A stretch of DNA of 5,484 bases, taken from positions 1-5,484 of the forward strand of contig CAIOHI010000335.1 of assembly GCA_903858075.1 (NCBI GenBank). The letters run 5' to 3'. This stretch comes from an uncultured Actinomycetes bacterium (GTDB taxonomy: Bacteria; Actinomycetota; Acidimicrobiia; Acidimicrobiales; Ilumatobacteraceae). Of the stretch, positions 1 to 5,484 are shown one piece after another. Every line of letters begins with the position of its first letter. The stretch's first letter is position 1. The position numbers and the translations under genes are program-made. The notes beneath the pieces are model-generated. The model was given only the letters and a program-made list of their open reading frames with translations. It made no database searches and was not told the DNA's origin.

Positions 1-279
1 GAAAAAGTTTTGCGCGAGCAAGGCGAAAAGGTTTCTGCCGAAGAAAAGTCTGCTGTGGAAGAACCGCTTGTCGAGTTGAAGGCCAGCCTTGCTGGCACCG
101 ACAACGACGCCATTAAAGCCGCTACCGAAAAACTGATGACTGCCAGCCAGGCCTTTAGTCAGAAGTTGTACGAAGCAGCTGCCCGCGACACCAACGCTGA
201 AGGAACTTCAGCAAGTGGCCAAAGTGGTGCACCAAATGATGACGACATCGTTGATGCAGAAATTGTTGACGAGAAGTAA
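1..279 (+). CDS. dnaK: DnaK (Hsp70 chaperone), C-terminal fragment
   Basis: This is the 3' end of dnaK: 92 residues and a TAA stop, with the reading frame open to the window edge. DnaK is the cytoplasmic ATP-dependent Hsp70 that binds exposed hydrophobic peptide segments. The visible part is the end of the helical lid (EQGEKVSAEEK..., then ELKASLAGTDNDAIKAATEKLM...), followed by a disordered Ser/Gly/Gln-rich linker and an acidic tail ending DDDIVDAEIVDEK. That lid pattern and the 'DDxVDAE' tail are typical of bacterial DnaK. The nucleotide-binding and substrate-binding domains lie outside the window. It sits 8 bp before grpE in the same direction, as in actinobacterial dnaK operons. The TTG at 10 is an internal codon, not the start. 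A short GC-rich hairpin (82-96, 6-bp stem) lies in the coding sequence and is probably incidental. Confidence 0.95.
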   Translation, partial: EKVLREQGEKVSAEEKSAVEEPLVELKASLAGTDNDAIKAATEKLMTASQAFSQKLYEAAARDTNAEGTSASGQSGAPNDDDIVDAEIVDEK

Positions 280-287
280 TTCGCAAC

Positions 288-791
288 ATGACCAACGAGA
301 ACGAAGAATACTTACCAGAAAGCGATGTCAGCATCACCGATGCTGACATCGCTGAAATTATTGAACACGATATTGATGCTCTGGTAGCAGAGCGCGATTC
401 GTTTAAAGATATTGCTCTGCGTTTGCAGGCCGACTTTGAAAATTATCGCAAGCGTGTTGTTGCACAACAGGCCGATGAAATTGATAGGTCAACAGGAAAA
501 CTTGTTGAAGGTTTGTTGCCAGTACTCGACGCGTGTGAAGCCGCCTTTGCTCATGGTGCGACAGGTGTAGAACCCGTGTGGTCGTCATTACTTGGCGTAC
601 TGCAAAAGCAAGGCCTTGAAGTACTGAACCTGGAAGGTCAGCCCTTTGACCCAGCAACTGCTGAAGCAGTCATGCACGAACCATCTGAAGATGGCGCAAG
701 CGATGGGCCGGTAGTAGTTGAAGTGTTACGCAGTGGCTACCAATGGAAGGGTCGTGTGTTGCGCGCTGCCATGGTGAAGGTGCGGGGATAA
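288..791 (+). CDS. grpE: GrpE, nucleotide exchange factor for DnaK
   Basis: GrpE is the dimeric cytoplasmic co-chaperone that opens the DnaK nucleotide cleft and releases ADP, resetting the Hsp70 cycle. The 167-residue protein has an acidic, probably disordered N-terminus (about 1-30), then the long dimerisation helix with the family motif RLQADFENYRKR (45-56). The C-terminal beta-wing domain carries GQPFDPATAEAVM and the signature LRSGYQWKGRVLRAAMVKV (147-165). It is shorter than E. coli GrpE (197 residues), mostly at the N-terminus. The ATG at 288 is the first plausible start after the dnaK stop. Its Shine-Dalgarno is poor (GAGAAG at 271-276, 11 nt upstream). The codons for residues 12-22 form a perfect 15-bp inverted repeat, which may influence expression (inference). 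Only 3 bp separate it from dnaJ, so co-transcription is very likely. Confidence 0.97.
   Translation: MTNENEEYLPESDVSITDADIAEIIEHDIDALVAERDSFKDIALRLQADFENYRKRVVAQQADEIDRSTGKLVEGLLPVLDACEAAFAHGATGVEPVWSSLLGVLQKQGLEVLNLEGQPFDPATAEAVMHEPSEDGASDGPVVVEVLRSGYQWKGRVLRAAMVKVRG
321..353 (+). repeat. Perfect 15-bp inverted repeat / RNA hairpin inside grpE
   Basis: The left arm AGCGATGTCAGCATC (321-335) is followed by the loop ACC (336-338) and an exact reverse-complement right arm (339-353). The stem has 8 G/C of 15 pairs and would be very stable in RNA. It starts 33 nt after the first base of the grpE start codon. It spans exactly codons 12-22 (SDVSITDADIA), in the disordered N-terminus where protein constraint is low. 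No U-run follows, so it is not a standard intrinsic terminator. It matches neither the CIRCE element nor the HspR HAIR operator. The structure is seen directly; its function is unknown. Confidence 0.93.
378..420 (+). repeat. Short competing hairpins in grpE coding sequence
   Basis: GCTCTG (378-383) can pair with CAGAGC (388-393) across a 4-nt loop. Alternatively, GCAGAGC (387-393) can pair with GCTCTGC (414-420) across a 20-nt loop. The two pairings use the same middle segment, so they exclude each other. They lie 25-67 nt after the strong hairpin at 321-353. The complementarity is certain. A regulatory meaning is speculative, because stems of 6-7 bp also arise by chance in coding DNA. Confidence 0.4.
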
Positions 792-794
792 ATA

Positions 795-1904
795 ATGACC
801 GCGCAACGTGAGTGGTTTGAAAAGGACTACTACGCCGTTCTTGGGGTGTCGCAAAGTTCAACACCGAAAGAAGTCACCAAGGCATACCGCAAACTTGCGC
901 GCGAACTGCACCCCGACGCCAACCCCGACAACCCGAAAGCTGAAGATCGCTTTAAAGAAGTATCAACTGCGTACGACGTGTTGGGTGACGAAAAGAAACG
1001 CAAAGAATACGACGAGGTTCGTGCTTCTGGCCCCATGGGTTTTGGTGGCGGTGGGCCAGGTGGGCAAGGCGGATTCCGTTTCGACAATGGCGGCGACATG
1101 GGCGACCTGCTCGGACAAATGTTTGGTCGTGGTGGTCAAGGTCGCGGTGGGCGAGGCCAACGCGGCGGACCACAACGTGGAAGCGATGTTGAAGCTTCAT
1201 TAACGCTCGACTTTATTGATGCAGCCCATGGCATTACCACCACACTGCACCTCACCTCAGATGCAGTCTGCTCAGGGTGCCAAGGTTCTGGTGCACGCAC
1301 GGGTACTACGCCTCAACCATGTTCGCAGTGTGGCGGTCGTGGTGCTGTTGATTCCAACCAAGGAGTGTTTTCTTTTTCTTCACCGTGCCCGCGGTGTCAA
1401 GGAAAAGGGACCACCATTGAATACCCATGTGGTTCATGTCGTGGGTCGGGCCGTGAACATCGTGCCCGCGAAGTAAAGGTACGCATTCCAGCAGGAGTCG
1501 ACAACGGTCAACGCATTCGTTTGAAGGGCCGTGGTGCACCTGGGCACAATGGCGGCCCTGCTGGCGACTTGCTCGTGGAATGCAAAGTGATGCCGCACGC
1601 AACTTTCTCTCGTGACGGGGTGAACTTGTCGGTGCATGTTCCCGTTGAATATCACCAAGCAGTACTCGGCAGCGAAGTGTCTGTGCCCACGCTCGATGGT
1701 TCTTCTGTATTGCTCAAAATCAAAAGCGGTACGCAGTCGGGCAGCAAGCACAGAGTGAAGGGCCGCGGTATTGAAACAACTGCAAAAACGGGCGACCTCA
1801 TTGTGACCATCGATGTTCACATACCTACAAAGGTGAGCAAAGAAGAGCGCGAAATTATTGAGCAACTCGCTGAATTACACAACACCAGCGACAAGGTGAA
1901 ATAA
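795..1904 (+). CDS. dnaJ: DnaJ (Hsp40), type I co-chaperone with zinc finger
   Basis: DnaJ delivers unfolded clients to DnaK and stimulates its ATPase in the cytoplasm. This 369-residue protein is complete and of usual length (E. coli DnaJ 376). It has the J domain (about 11-75) with the catalytic HPD tripeptide at 39-41. A Gly/Phe/Arg-rich linker (about 79-129) follows, including an RGG-like stretch near 112-128. The zinc-binding domain has all four CxxCxGxG repeats, beginning at C159, C176, C198 and C212. The two C-terminal beta domains for substrate binding and dimerisation follow (about 220-350). ATG at 795 follows the grpE stop by 3 bp, with GGGGA (784-788) as ribosome-binding site. Its place between grpE and hspR matches the actinobacterial DnaJ1 paralogue. 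Actinobacteria often have a second DnaJ near hrcA, not visible here. Confidence 0.98.
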   Translation: MTAQREWFEKDYYAVLGVSQSSTPKEVTKAYRKLARELHPDANPDNPKAEDRFKEVSTAYDVLGDEKKRKEYDEVRASGPMGFGGGGPGGQGGFRFDNGGDMGDLLGQMFGRGGQGRGGRGQRGGPQRGSDVEASLTLDFIDAAHGITTTLHLTSDAVCSGCQGSGARTGTTPQPCSQCGGRGAVDSNQGVFSFSSPCPRCQGKGTTIEYPCGSCRGSGREHRAREVKVRIPAGVDNGQRIRLKGRGAPGHNGGPAGDLLVECKVMPHATFSRDGVNLSVHVPVEYHQAVLGSEVSVPTLDGSSVLLKIKSGTQSGSKHRVKGRGIETTAKTGDLIVTIDVHIPTKVSKEEREIIEQLAELHNTSDKVK

Positions 1905-1906
1905 CC

Positions 1907-2314
1907 ATGACAACGCGGCGTGCAGATGGTGTTCCAGTGGAAACGGTCTATGTCATTTCTGTTGCTGCAGAACTTGCTGGTGTACACCCACAAACGTTGC
2001 GCATTTATGAACGCCGTGGGCTCGTTACGCCTGGTCGTACCTCTGGCGGAAACAGACGATACAGCGAGGCTGACATTGCCCGCTTAAAGCGCGTTGCTGA
2101 ACTTGCTGCTGAAGGCATGAACCTTGAAGGCATTCGCCATGTAATGCAACTTGAAGATGAAGTTGCACAATTGCGTGCACTAGTTATGCAACTTCAAGAA
2201 CAACTTACTGGCAGAACTTCAACTGAAGTATTGCGCGGCGAACTTGTGCCACTGCGCCAAGCAGTTGCCGTGTTTCGTGAACGTCCGAGCATTTTCAACA
2301 AGGACAGGTACTAA
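1907..2314 (+). CDS. hspR: HspR, MerR-family heat-shock repressor
   Basis: HspR represses the dnaK operon, and often clpB, in actinobacteria by binding HAIR inverted repeats. In Streptomyces, DnaK is its co-repressor, so free DnaK keeps the operon off until heat stress titrates it away. The 135-residue protein has a MerR-type winged helix-turn-helix: helix-turn-helix at about 14-33 (VYVISVAAELAGVHPQTLRI), YERRGLV at 34-40 and the wing with SGGNRRYS at 46-53. A leucine-rich dimerisation helix follows at about 72-101. The tail ends in a hydrophobic/basic segment (AVAVFRERPSIF) resembling HspR C-termini. No cysteine or metal-binding effector domain is seen, which fits HspR better than metal- or drug-sensing MerR proteins. 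ATG at 1907 lies 2 bp after the dnaJ stop and is preceded by AAGGTGA (1893-1899). Lying in the operon it presumably controls, it should be autoregulated (inference). Confidence 0.93.
   Translation: MTTRRADGVPVETVYVISVAAELAGVHPQTLRIYERRGLVTPGRTSGGNRRYSEADIARLKRVAELAAEGMNLEGIRHVMQLEDEVAQLRALVMQLQEQLTGRTSTEVLRGELVPLRQAVAVFRERPSIFNKDRY
2301..2308 (+). promoter_or_regulatory. Ribosome-binding site for the GTG start of clpB
   Basis: AGGACAGG ends 8 nt before the GTG at 2317 and overlaps the last hspR codons. It supports GTG as the clpB start: translation from there gives the expected Clp N-domain opening, and no ATG fits nearby. Confidence 0.55.
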
Positions 2315-2316
2315 CA

Positions 2317-4812
2317 GTGGCAATTGACCCGAAGAAGTGGACTGCCAAAACCCAAGAGGCCGTTGCAGCAACACTCGATGATGCGCGCGGACGCAGTAAC
2401 CCAGCAATTACACCTGATCATTTGATGTCGGCCTTGTTGCGTCAAGACGGAACAATTGTTCCTGGCATTTTGCAAAAGCTCGGTGTTGCTCCTTTGATGC
2501 TGCGTAATAAGGCCGATGAGGCCGTGAGCAAATTGCCGCATGCTTATGGCAGTGAAGAGCCACGCATGAACCGTGAGCTCAGCAATGTTTTTGAAAACGC
2601 CGACAAAGTGCGTACCGATCTTCATGACGACTACGTATCGGTTGAGCATTTACTCCTTGCCATGAATCAGCGTGTGGGCATTGGCAGCGAAGAAATGTTG
2701 ATTGCCCTGCGCGAAGTACGTGGTTCGCATCGTGTGACGTCGCAAAACCCAGAAGAACAGTTTCAGGCATTAGAAAAATATGGTCTCGACCTCACTGCTC
2801 GTGCACGTGAAGGAAAAATTGATCCGGTCATTGGCCGCGACGAAGAAATTCGCCGTGTCATTCAAGTGCTTTCTCGGCGCACCAAAAATAACCCTGTGCT
2901 CATTGGCGAACCTGGTGTGGGTAAAACCGCAATTGTTGAAGGTCTAGCGCGCCGTATTGCCGATGGCGATGTGCCAGAAGGTTTGAAACACAAGCGCCTC
3001 ATTTCACTTGACATTGCCTCAATGGTTGCTGGTGCGAAATACCGCGGTGAGTTTGAAGAGCGGTTGAAGGCCGTGTTGAAAGAAATTACCGACGCCCAAG
3101 GTGATGTCATTACCTTCGTCGATGAAATGCATACGTTGGTAGGTGCTGGCGGCGCAGAAGGCGCAATGGATGCCGGCAACATGATTAAGCCCATGTTGGC
3201 GCGCGGCGAGCTGCGCATGATTGGTGCCACCACACTCGATGAATTTCGCAAGCACGTAGAAAAAGATGCGGCTCTCGAACGCCGGTTCCAGCAGGTGTAT
3301 GTGGGTGAGCCAAGTGTGGAAGACACCATTGCCATTTTGCGCGGACTCAAGGAACGCTATGAAGTTCACCACGGTGTGCGTATTCAAGACAGCGCACTAG
3401 TGAGTGCTGCCGTGTTGTCGAATCGGTATCTCACCAATCGCTTCTTACCCGATAAAGCAATTGACCTTGTTGACGAAGCCGCAAGCAAGTTGCGTATTGA
3501 AATTGATTCGCTTCCCACAGAAATTGATGTGGTTGACCGCCGTATATTGCAATTAGAAATTGAGCGCGTTGCACTCGACAAGGAAACCGACACGGCCTCG
3601 CGTGAGCGCCTTGAATCAATTAACGAAGAACTCGACCGCTTGCAAGAGCAGACCGATGAAATGAAAGTGCATTGGGATGCAGAGAAAGAAGCCATCGCTG
3701 CCATTCGTATTTTGAAAGAAGAACTTGAAGCGTTGCGTTCTATTGTTGAACGCGAAACCGACCTCGCTAAAGCTGCTGAAATTAGTTACGGACGTATTCC
3801 CGAACTTGAGCGCCGTATTACTGGCGCAACAGAGCATCTCAATACCTTGCAACTCGGTAACCGCATGTTGAAAGAAGAAGTAGACGCCGAAGATATTGCT
3901 GAAGTAGTAGGTAAGTGGACAGGTGTTCCTGTGAGCCGCTTGCTTGAGGGTGAAATGAGCAAGTTGGTTCTGCTGGAAGGCCTGCTGCACAACCGGGTTA
4001 TTGGTCAAGATGCTGCGGTCACCGCGGTTGCCAATGCGGTACGGCGTAGTCGTGCTGGTTTGTCTGACCCGAACCGACCCATTGGTTCGTTCATGTTCTT
4101 GGGTCCAACTGGTGTGGGTAAAACCGAACTCGCTCGTGCGCTCGCAGAATTTCTTTTCGACGACGAGCGTGCCATGGTGCGTATCGACATGGCCGAATAC
4201 ATGGAGAAGTTCTCGGTGAGTCGTTTAGTAGGTGCGCCTCCGGGGTATGTGGGTTACGAAGAAGGTGGGCAACTCACCGAAGCAGTACGCCGCCGCCCCT
4301 ACAGCGTGGTGCTGCTTGATGAAATTGAAAAAGCTCACCCAGAGGTGTTCAACATTTTGTTGCAAGTGCTCGATGATGGCCGCCTGACCGATGGCCAAGG
4401 TCGCACTGTGGACTTCACCAATGTGGTGCTCGTTATGACAAGCAATTTGTCAGGTGACCCATTGGAATTTTTCCGACCCGAGTTCATTAACCGTGTTGAC
4501 GACATTGTGCGCTTCCGCTCACTCACGCAAGACGACCTTGGCGCCATTGTCGACATTCAGTTGCAACACCTCATTACACGCATGGCCGACCGCCGTATTG
4601 CTCTGGCCGTCACTCCCGAGGCACGCTTGCTGCTTGCCGAAAAGGGTTACGACCCTAGTTACGGTGCGCGCCCTTTGAAGCGACTCATTCAACGTGAAAT
4701 AGCCGACAAGGCAGCGATATTTATACTTGAAGGTAAAGCAGTTGAAGATTCCACAGTTTTGGTTACTGCGAACAACGGTGAACTCGACGTGCAGTTACAA
4801 GAGAGCGTGTAG
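2317..4812 (+). CDS. clpB: ClpB (Hsp100) protein disaggregase
   Basis: ClpB is a hexameric AAA+ ring that threads aggregated proteins through its pore, working with DnaK/DnaJ/GrpE. The 831-residue protein is complete. It has a Clp N-domain with two repeats (about 1-145), then NBD1 with Walker A GEPGVGKT (197-204), pore-loop Tyr242 and Walker B DE (269-270). The coiled-coil middle domain (about 398-520), which contacts DnaK and distinguishes ClpB from ClpA/ClpC, follows. NBD2 has Walker A GPTGVGKT (596-603), pore loop GYVGYEEGG (643-651), Walker B DE (668-669), sensor-1 TSN (708-710), arginine finger R726 in FRPEFINR and sensor-2 GAR (783-785). There is no ClpP-binding IGL loop, as expected. 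The segment between sensor 1 and FRPEF is about 21 residues shorter than in E. coli ClpB (857 residues). The GTG start lies 2 bp after hspR, so clpB is probably co-transcribed and under HspR control. Confidence 0.99.
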   Translation: MAIDPKKWTAKTQEAVAATLDDARGRSNPAITPDHLMSALLRQDGTIVPGILQKLGVAPLMLRNKADEAVSKLPHAYGSEEPRMNRELSNVFENADKVRTDLHDDYVSVEHLLLAMNQRVGIGSEEMLIALREVRGSHRVTSQNPEEQFQALEKYGLDLTARAREGKIDPVIGRDEEIRRVIQVLSRRTKNNPVLIGEPGVGKTAIVEGLARRIADGDVPEGLKHKRLISLDIASMVAGAKYRGEFEERLKAVLKEITDAQGDVITFVDEMHTLVGAGGAEGAMDAGNMIKPMLARGELRMIGATTLDEFRKHVEKDAALERRFQQVYVGEPSVEDTIAILRGLKERYEVHHGVRIQDSALVSAAVLSNRYLTNRFLPDKAIDLVDEAASKLRIEIDSLPTEIDVVDRRILQLEIERVALDKETDTASRERLESINEELDRLQEQTDEMKVHWDAEKEAIAAIRILKEELEALRSIVERETDLAKAAEISYGRIPELERRITGATEHLNTLQLGNRMLKEEVDAEDIAEVVGKWTGVPVSRLLEGEMSKLVLLEGLLHNRVIGQDAAVTAVANAVRRSRAGLSDPNRPIGSFMFLGPTGVGKTELARALAEFLFDDERAMVRIDMAEYMEKFSVSRLVGAPPGYVGYEEGGQLTEAVRRRPYSVVLLDEIEKAHPEVFNILLQVLDDGRLTDGQGRTVDFTNVVLVMTSNLSGDPLEFFRPEFINRVDDIVRFRSLTQDDLGAIVDIQLQHLITRMADRRIALAVTPEARLLLAEKGYDPSYGARPLKRLIQREIADKAAIFILEGKAVEDSTVLVTANNGELDVQLQESV

Positions 4813-4816
4813 AAAT
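4813..4816. other. Convergent junction between clpB and yqeY, 4 bp
   Basis: The clpB TAG (4810-4812) and the minus-strand yqeY TAA (4817-4819) are separated by only 4 bp. I see no GC-rich stem followed by a T-run on either strand around it. Termination of both converging transcripts must therefore occur inside the opposing gene, be factor-dependent, or overlap. Confidence 0.85.
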
Positions 4817-5278
4817 TTAGCCGAGGGCAATTTTTACAGCAGCTGAAACACGTGAGCCGTCGGCACCTGTACCAACGCGATCACGAACTGCTTTCACCAC
4901 AACACCCATTGCTTTGCCGCCGGTTGCGCCGGCAGCCGCAGCTTTCGCTGCTTCTTCTTGCACAATGGCGTTCAGTTCGTCGTCGCTCATAGCAGCAGGA
5001 AGATAACGCTCGATGATGGCGTACTCAGAGCGCTCTTTTGCAGCAGCTTCGGCGCGATCGTTGTCGGCATAAATTTGTGCAGCTTCAGTGCGCTTTTTTC
5101 CTTCTGCGAGAAGCACTGCCATTACTTGCTCGTCGGATAATACGACAGCTTCATTGCCAGCAACTTCAGCGTTCATTACTGCAGCAATGATCATTCGCAA
5201 GGTAGATACCGTTGCTTCATCGCGTGCCTTCATGGCAGCGGTGAGGTCTTCTTTCAATGTTTCTTTTAATGAACTCAT
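4817..5278 (-). CDS. yqeY: YqeY / GatB-Yqey domain protein
   Basis: This is a 153-residue, alanine-rich, all-helical cytoplasmic protein of the GatB/YqeY family (E. coli and B. subtilis members are about 147-148 residues). Visible family features are the N-terminal LKEDLTAAMKARDEATVSTLRMIIAAVMNAE, then LSDEQVMAVLLAEGKKRTEAA, RSEYAIIERYLPAAMSDDEL and a C-terminal GKAMGVVVKAVRDRVGTGADGSRVSAAVKIALG. The C-terminal half resembles the tail domain of GatB in the Asp/Glu-tRNA amidotransferase, so an RNA- or tRNA-related role is often suggested. The stand-alone protein's function is not established. The ATG at 5278 overlaps the TGA of the upstream gene (ATGA) and has a GGAG Shine-Dalgarno 7 nt upstream, inside that gene. 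The two are probably translationally coupled. Its 3' end nearly abuts clpB, but no functional link is implied. Confidence 0.93.
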   Translation of the reverse strand: MSSLKETLKEDLTAAMKARDEATVSTLRMIIAAVMNAEVAGNEAVVLSDEQVMAVLLAEGKKRTEAAQIYADNDRAEAAAKERSEYAIIERYLPAAMSDDELNAIVQEEAAKAAAAGATGGKAMGVVVKAVRDRVGTGADGSRVSAAVKIALG

Positions 5279-5484
5279 GAATGATCTCCAGTAGTGAATC
5301 GATTGGTAATGGCATTGGCATGCGCGGGAAAACCTTCGTGCTCGGCCAACGTAACAATGGAAGGTGCCATGCGGCGTAAGGCGGCTTCGTTGGAACGAGC
5401 AATTGCCGTGCGCTTTAAAAATGCTTCTGCAGTAATGCCAGAAGAAACATGAGCAAAGCCACTGGTCGGCAACGATGCTGGGCA
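5275..5484 (-). CDS. hisD: Histidinol dehydrogenase family (HisD), C-terminal fragment
   Basis: These are the last 69 residues and TGA stop of a gene entering from the right edge; its start is outside the window. HisD oxidises L-histidinol to L-histidine in two NAD-dependent steps, the last reactions of histidine biosynthesis, using a bound zinc. The fragment reads LPTSGFAHVSSGITAEAFL, then KRTAIARSNEAALRRMAPSI and LAEHEGFPAHANAI. This matches the HisD C-terminus: LPT-x-G, SSG, FxKR, then the E...H pair (E50 and H55 of the fragment), corresponding to substrate-binding Glu414 and zinc-ligand His419 of E. coli HisD. Just before LPT the fragment has C-P-A-S, where classical HisD has N-H-V. It may therefore be a diverged HisD or a HisD-family paralogue acting on another alcohol. 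The E/H pair argues that it is catalytically competent. Confidence 0.82.
   Translation of the reverse strand, partial: CPASLPTSGFAHVSSGITAEAFLKRTAIARSNEAALRRMAPSIVTLAEHEGFPAHANAITNRFTTGDHS
5286..5289 (-). promoter_or_regulatory. Ribosome-binding site for yqeY inside the upstream gene
   Basis: The minus strand reads GGAG here, 7 nt before the yqeY ATG, inside the last codons of the hisD-like gene. Together with the ATGA stop/start overlap (5275-5278), it supports the chosen start and translational coupling. Confidence 0.7.

Noticed and set aside
82..96. GCCAGC-CTT-GCTGGC hairpin near the dnaK 3' end
   Set aside because: The 6-bp stem is real, but it is short, has no T-run, and encodes the ordinary lid helix (ASLAG); chance is a sufficient explanation.
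1023..1180. Gly/Arg-rich repetitive sequence in dnaJ, possible RGG RNA-binding element
   Set aside because: The Gly-rich linker is normal for type I DnaJ, and actinobacterial members are commonly Arg-rich here; nothing marks it as unusual.
1434..1865. 143-codon open frame antisense to dnaJ
   Set aside because: It is fully inside the conserved zinc-finger and C-terminal domains of dnaJ, with no recognisable domain in its translation and no supporting start context.
2695..2697. Possible internal start for a short ClpB lacking the N-domain, as in E. coli
   Set aside because: The ATG at codon 127 has no good Shine-Dalgarno and sits before the end of the N-domain; nothing in the sequence specifically supports it.
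2862..3350. 162-codon open frame antisense to clpB
   Set aside because: It overlaps conserved NBD1 completely, has low-complexity Ser/Arg-rich translation typical of an antisense shadow, and resembles no known protein family.
3345..3351. ACTCAAG, an exact HAIR half-site in clpB
   Set aside because: There is no matching CTTGAGT 7 nt upstream; a lone 7-mer is expected by chance and it encodes a conserved ClpB stretch.
3943..3963. HAIR-like sequence (CTTGAGG-N7-GAGCAAG) inside clpB
   Set aside because: It matches the HspR consensus CTTGAGT-N7-ACTCAAG at about 10 of 14 positions, but the right half is poor (4 of 7) and it lies deep in coding sequence for the conserved start of NBD2, far from any promoter position.
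4919..4933. GCCGG-N5-CCGGC inverted repeat near the 3' end of yqeY
   Set aside because: The stem is only 5 bp with no T-run on the yqeY strand, and it lies about 100 bp before the stop; it does not look like a terminator.

Overview
The window holds the 3' part of a heat-shock chaperone operon on the + strand, dnaK (C-terminus only) - grpE - dnaJ - hspR - clpB. It runs convergently into a two-gene minus-strand cluster, the 3' end of hisD (or a HisD-family gene) followed by yqeY. Coding density is almost total. The gaps between genes are 8, 3, 2, 2 and 4 bp, and hisD and yqeY overlap by 4 bp, so no stretch of 300 bases lacks a gene. I see no RNA gene, mobile element or CRISPR array.

The gene order dnaK-grpE-dnaJ-hspR, with a MerR-type HspR repressor, is characteristic of Actinobacteria (actinomycetes and relatives). 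The base composition looks moderate rather than the very high GC of Streptomyces or Mycobacterium. Together with the tight packing, this suggests an aquatic or streamlined actinobacterium, perhaps Acidimicrobiia; that placement is a guess without a database comparison.

The five + strand genes form a functional unit. DnaK, DnaJ and GrpE are the Hsp70 folding cycle. ClpB is the disaggregase that works with DnaK to pull proteins out of aggregates. HspR is the repressor that, in studied actinobacteria, uses DnaK as co-repressor, so the operon encodes its own feedback loop. No convincing HspR operator (HAIR, CTTGAGT-N7-ACTCAAG) is present, so the main promoter/operator should lie upstream of dnaK, outside the window.

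The most striking non-gene signal is a perfect 15-bp inverted repeat with a 3-nt loop (321-353) inside the first codons of grpE. It is exactly 11 codons long and codon-aligned. A second, weaker set of mutually exclusive hairpins follows at 378-420. The first is far too long to be chance, and nothing in the GrpE fold explains it. It could be an mRNA processing, stability or attenuation element that sets the DnaK:GrpE ratio, a protein-binding dyad, or an inserted palindromic element. The rest of the window is well-conserved, ordinary genes.
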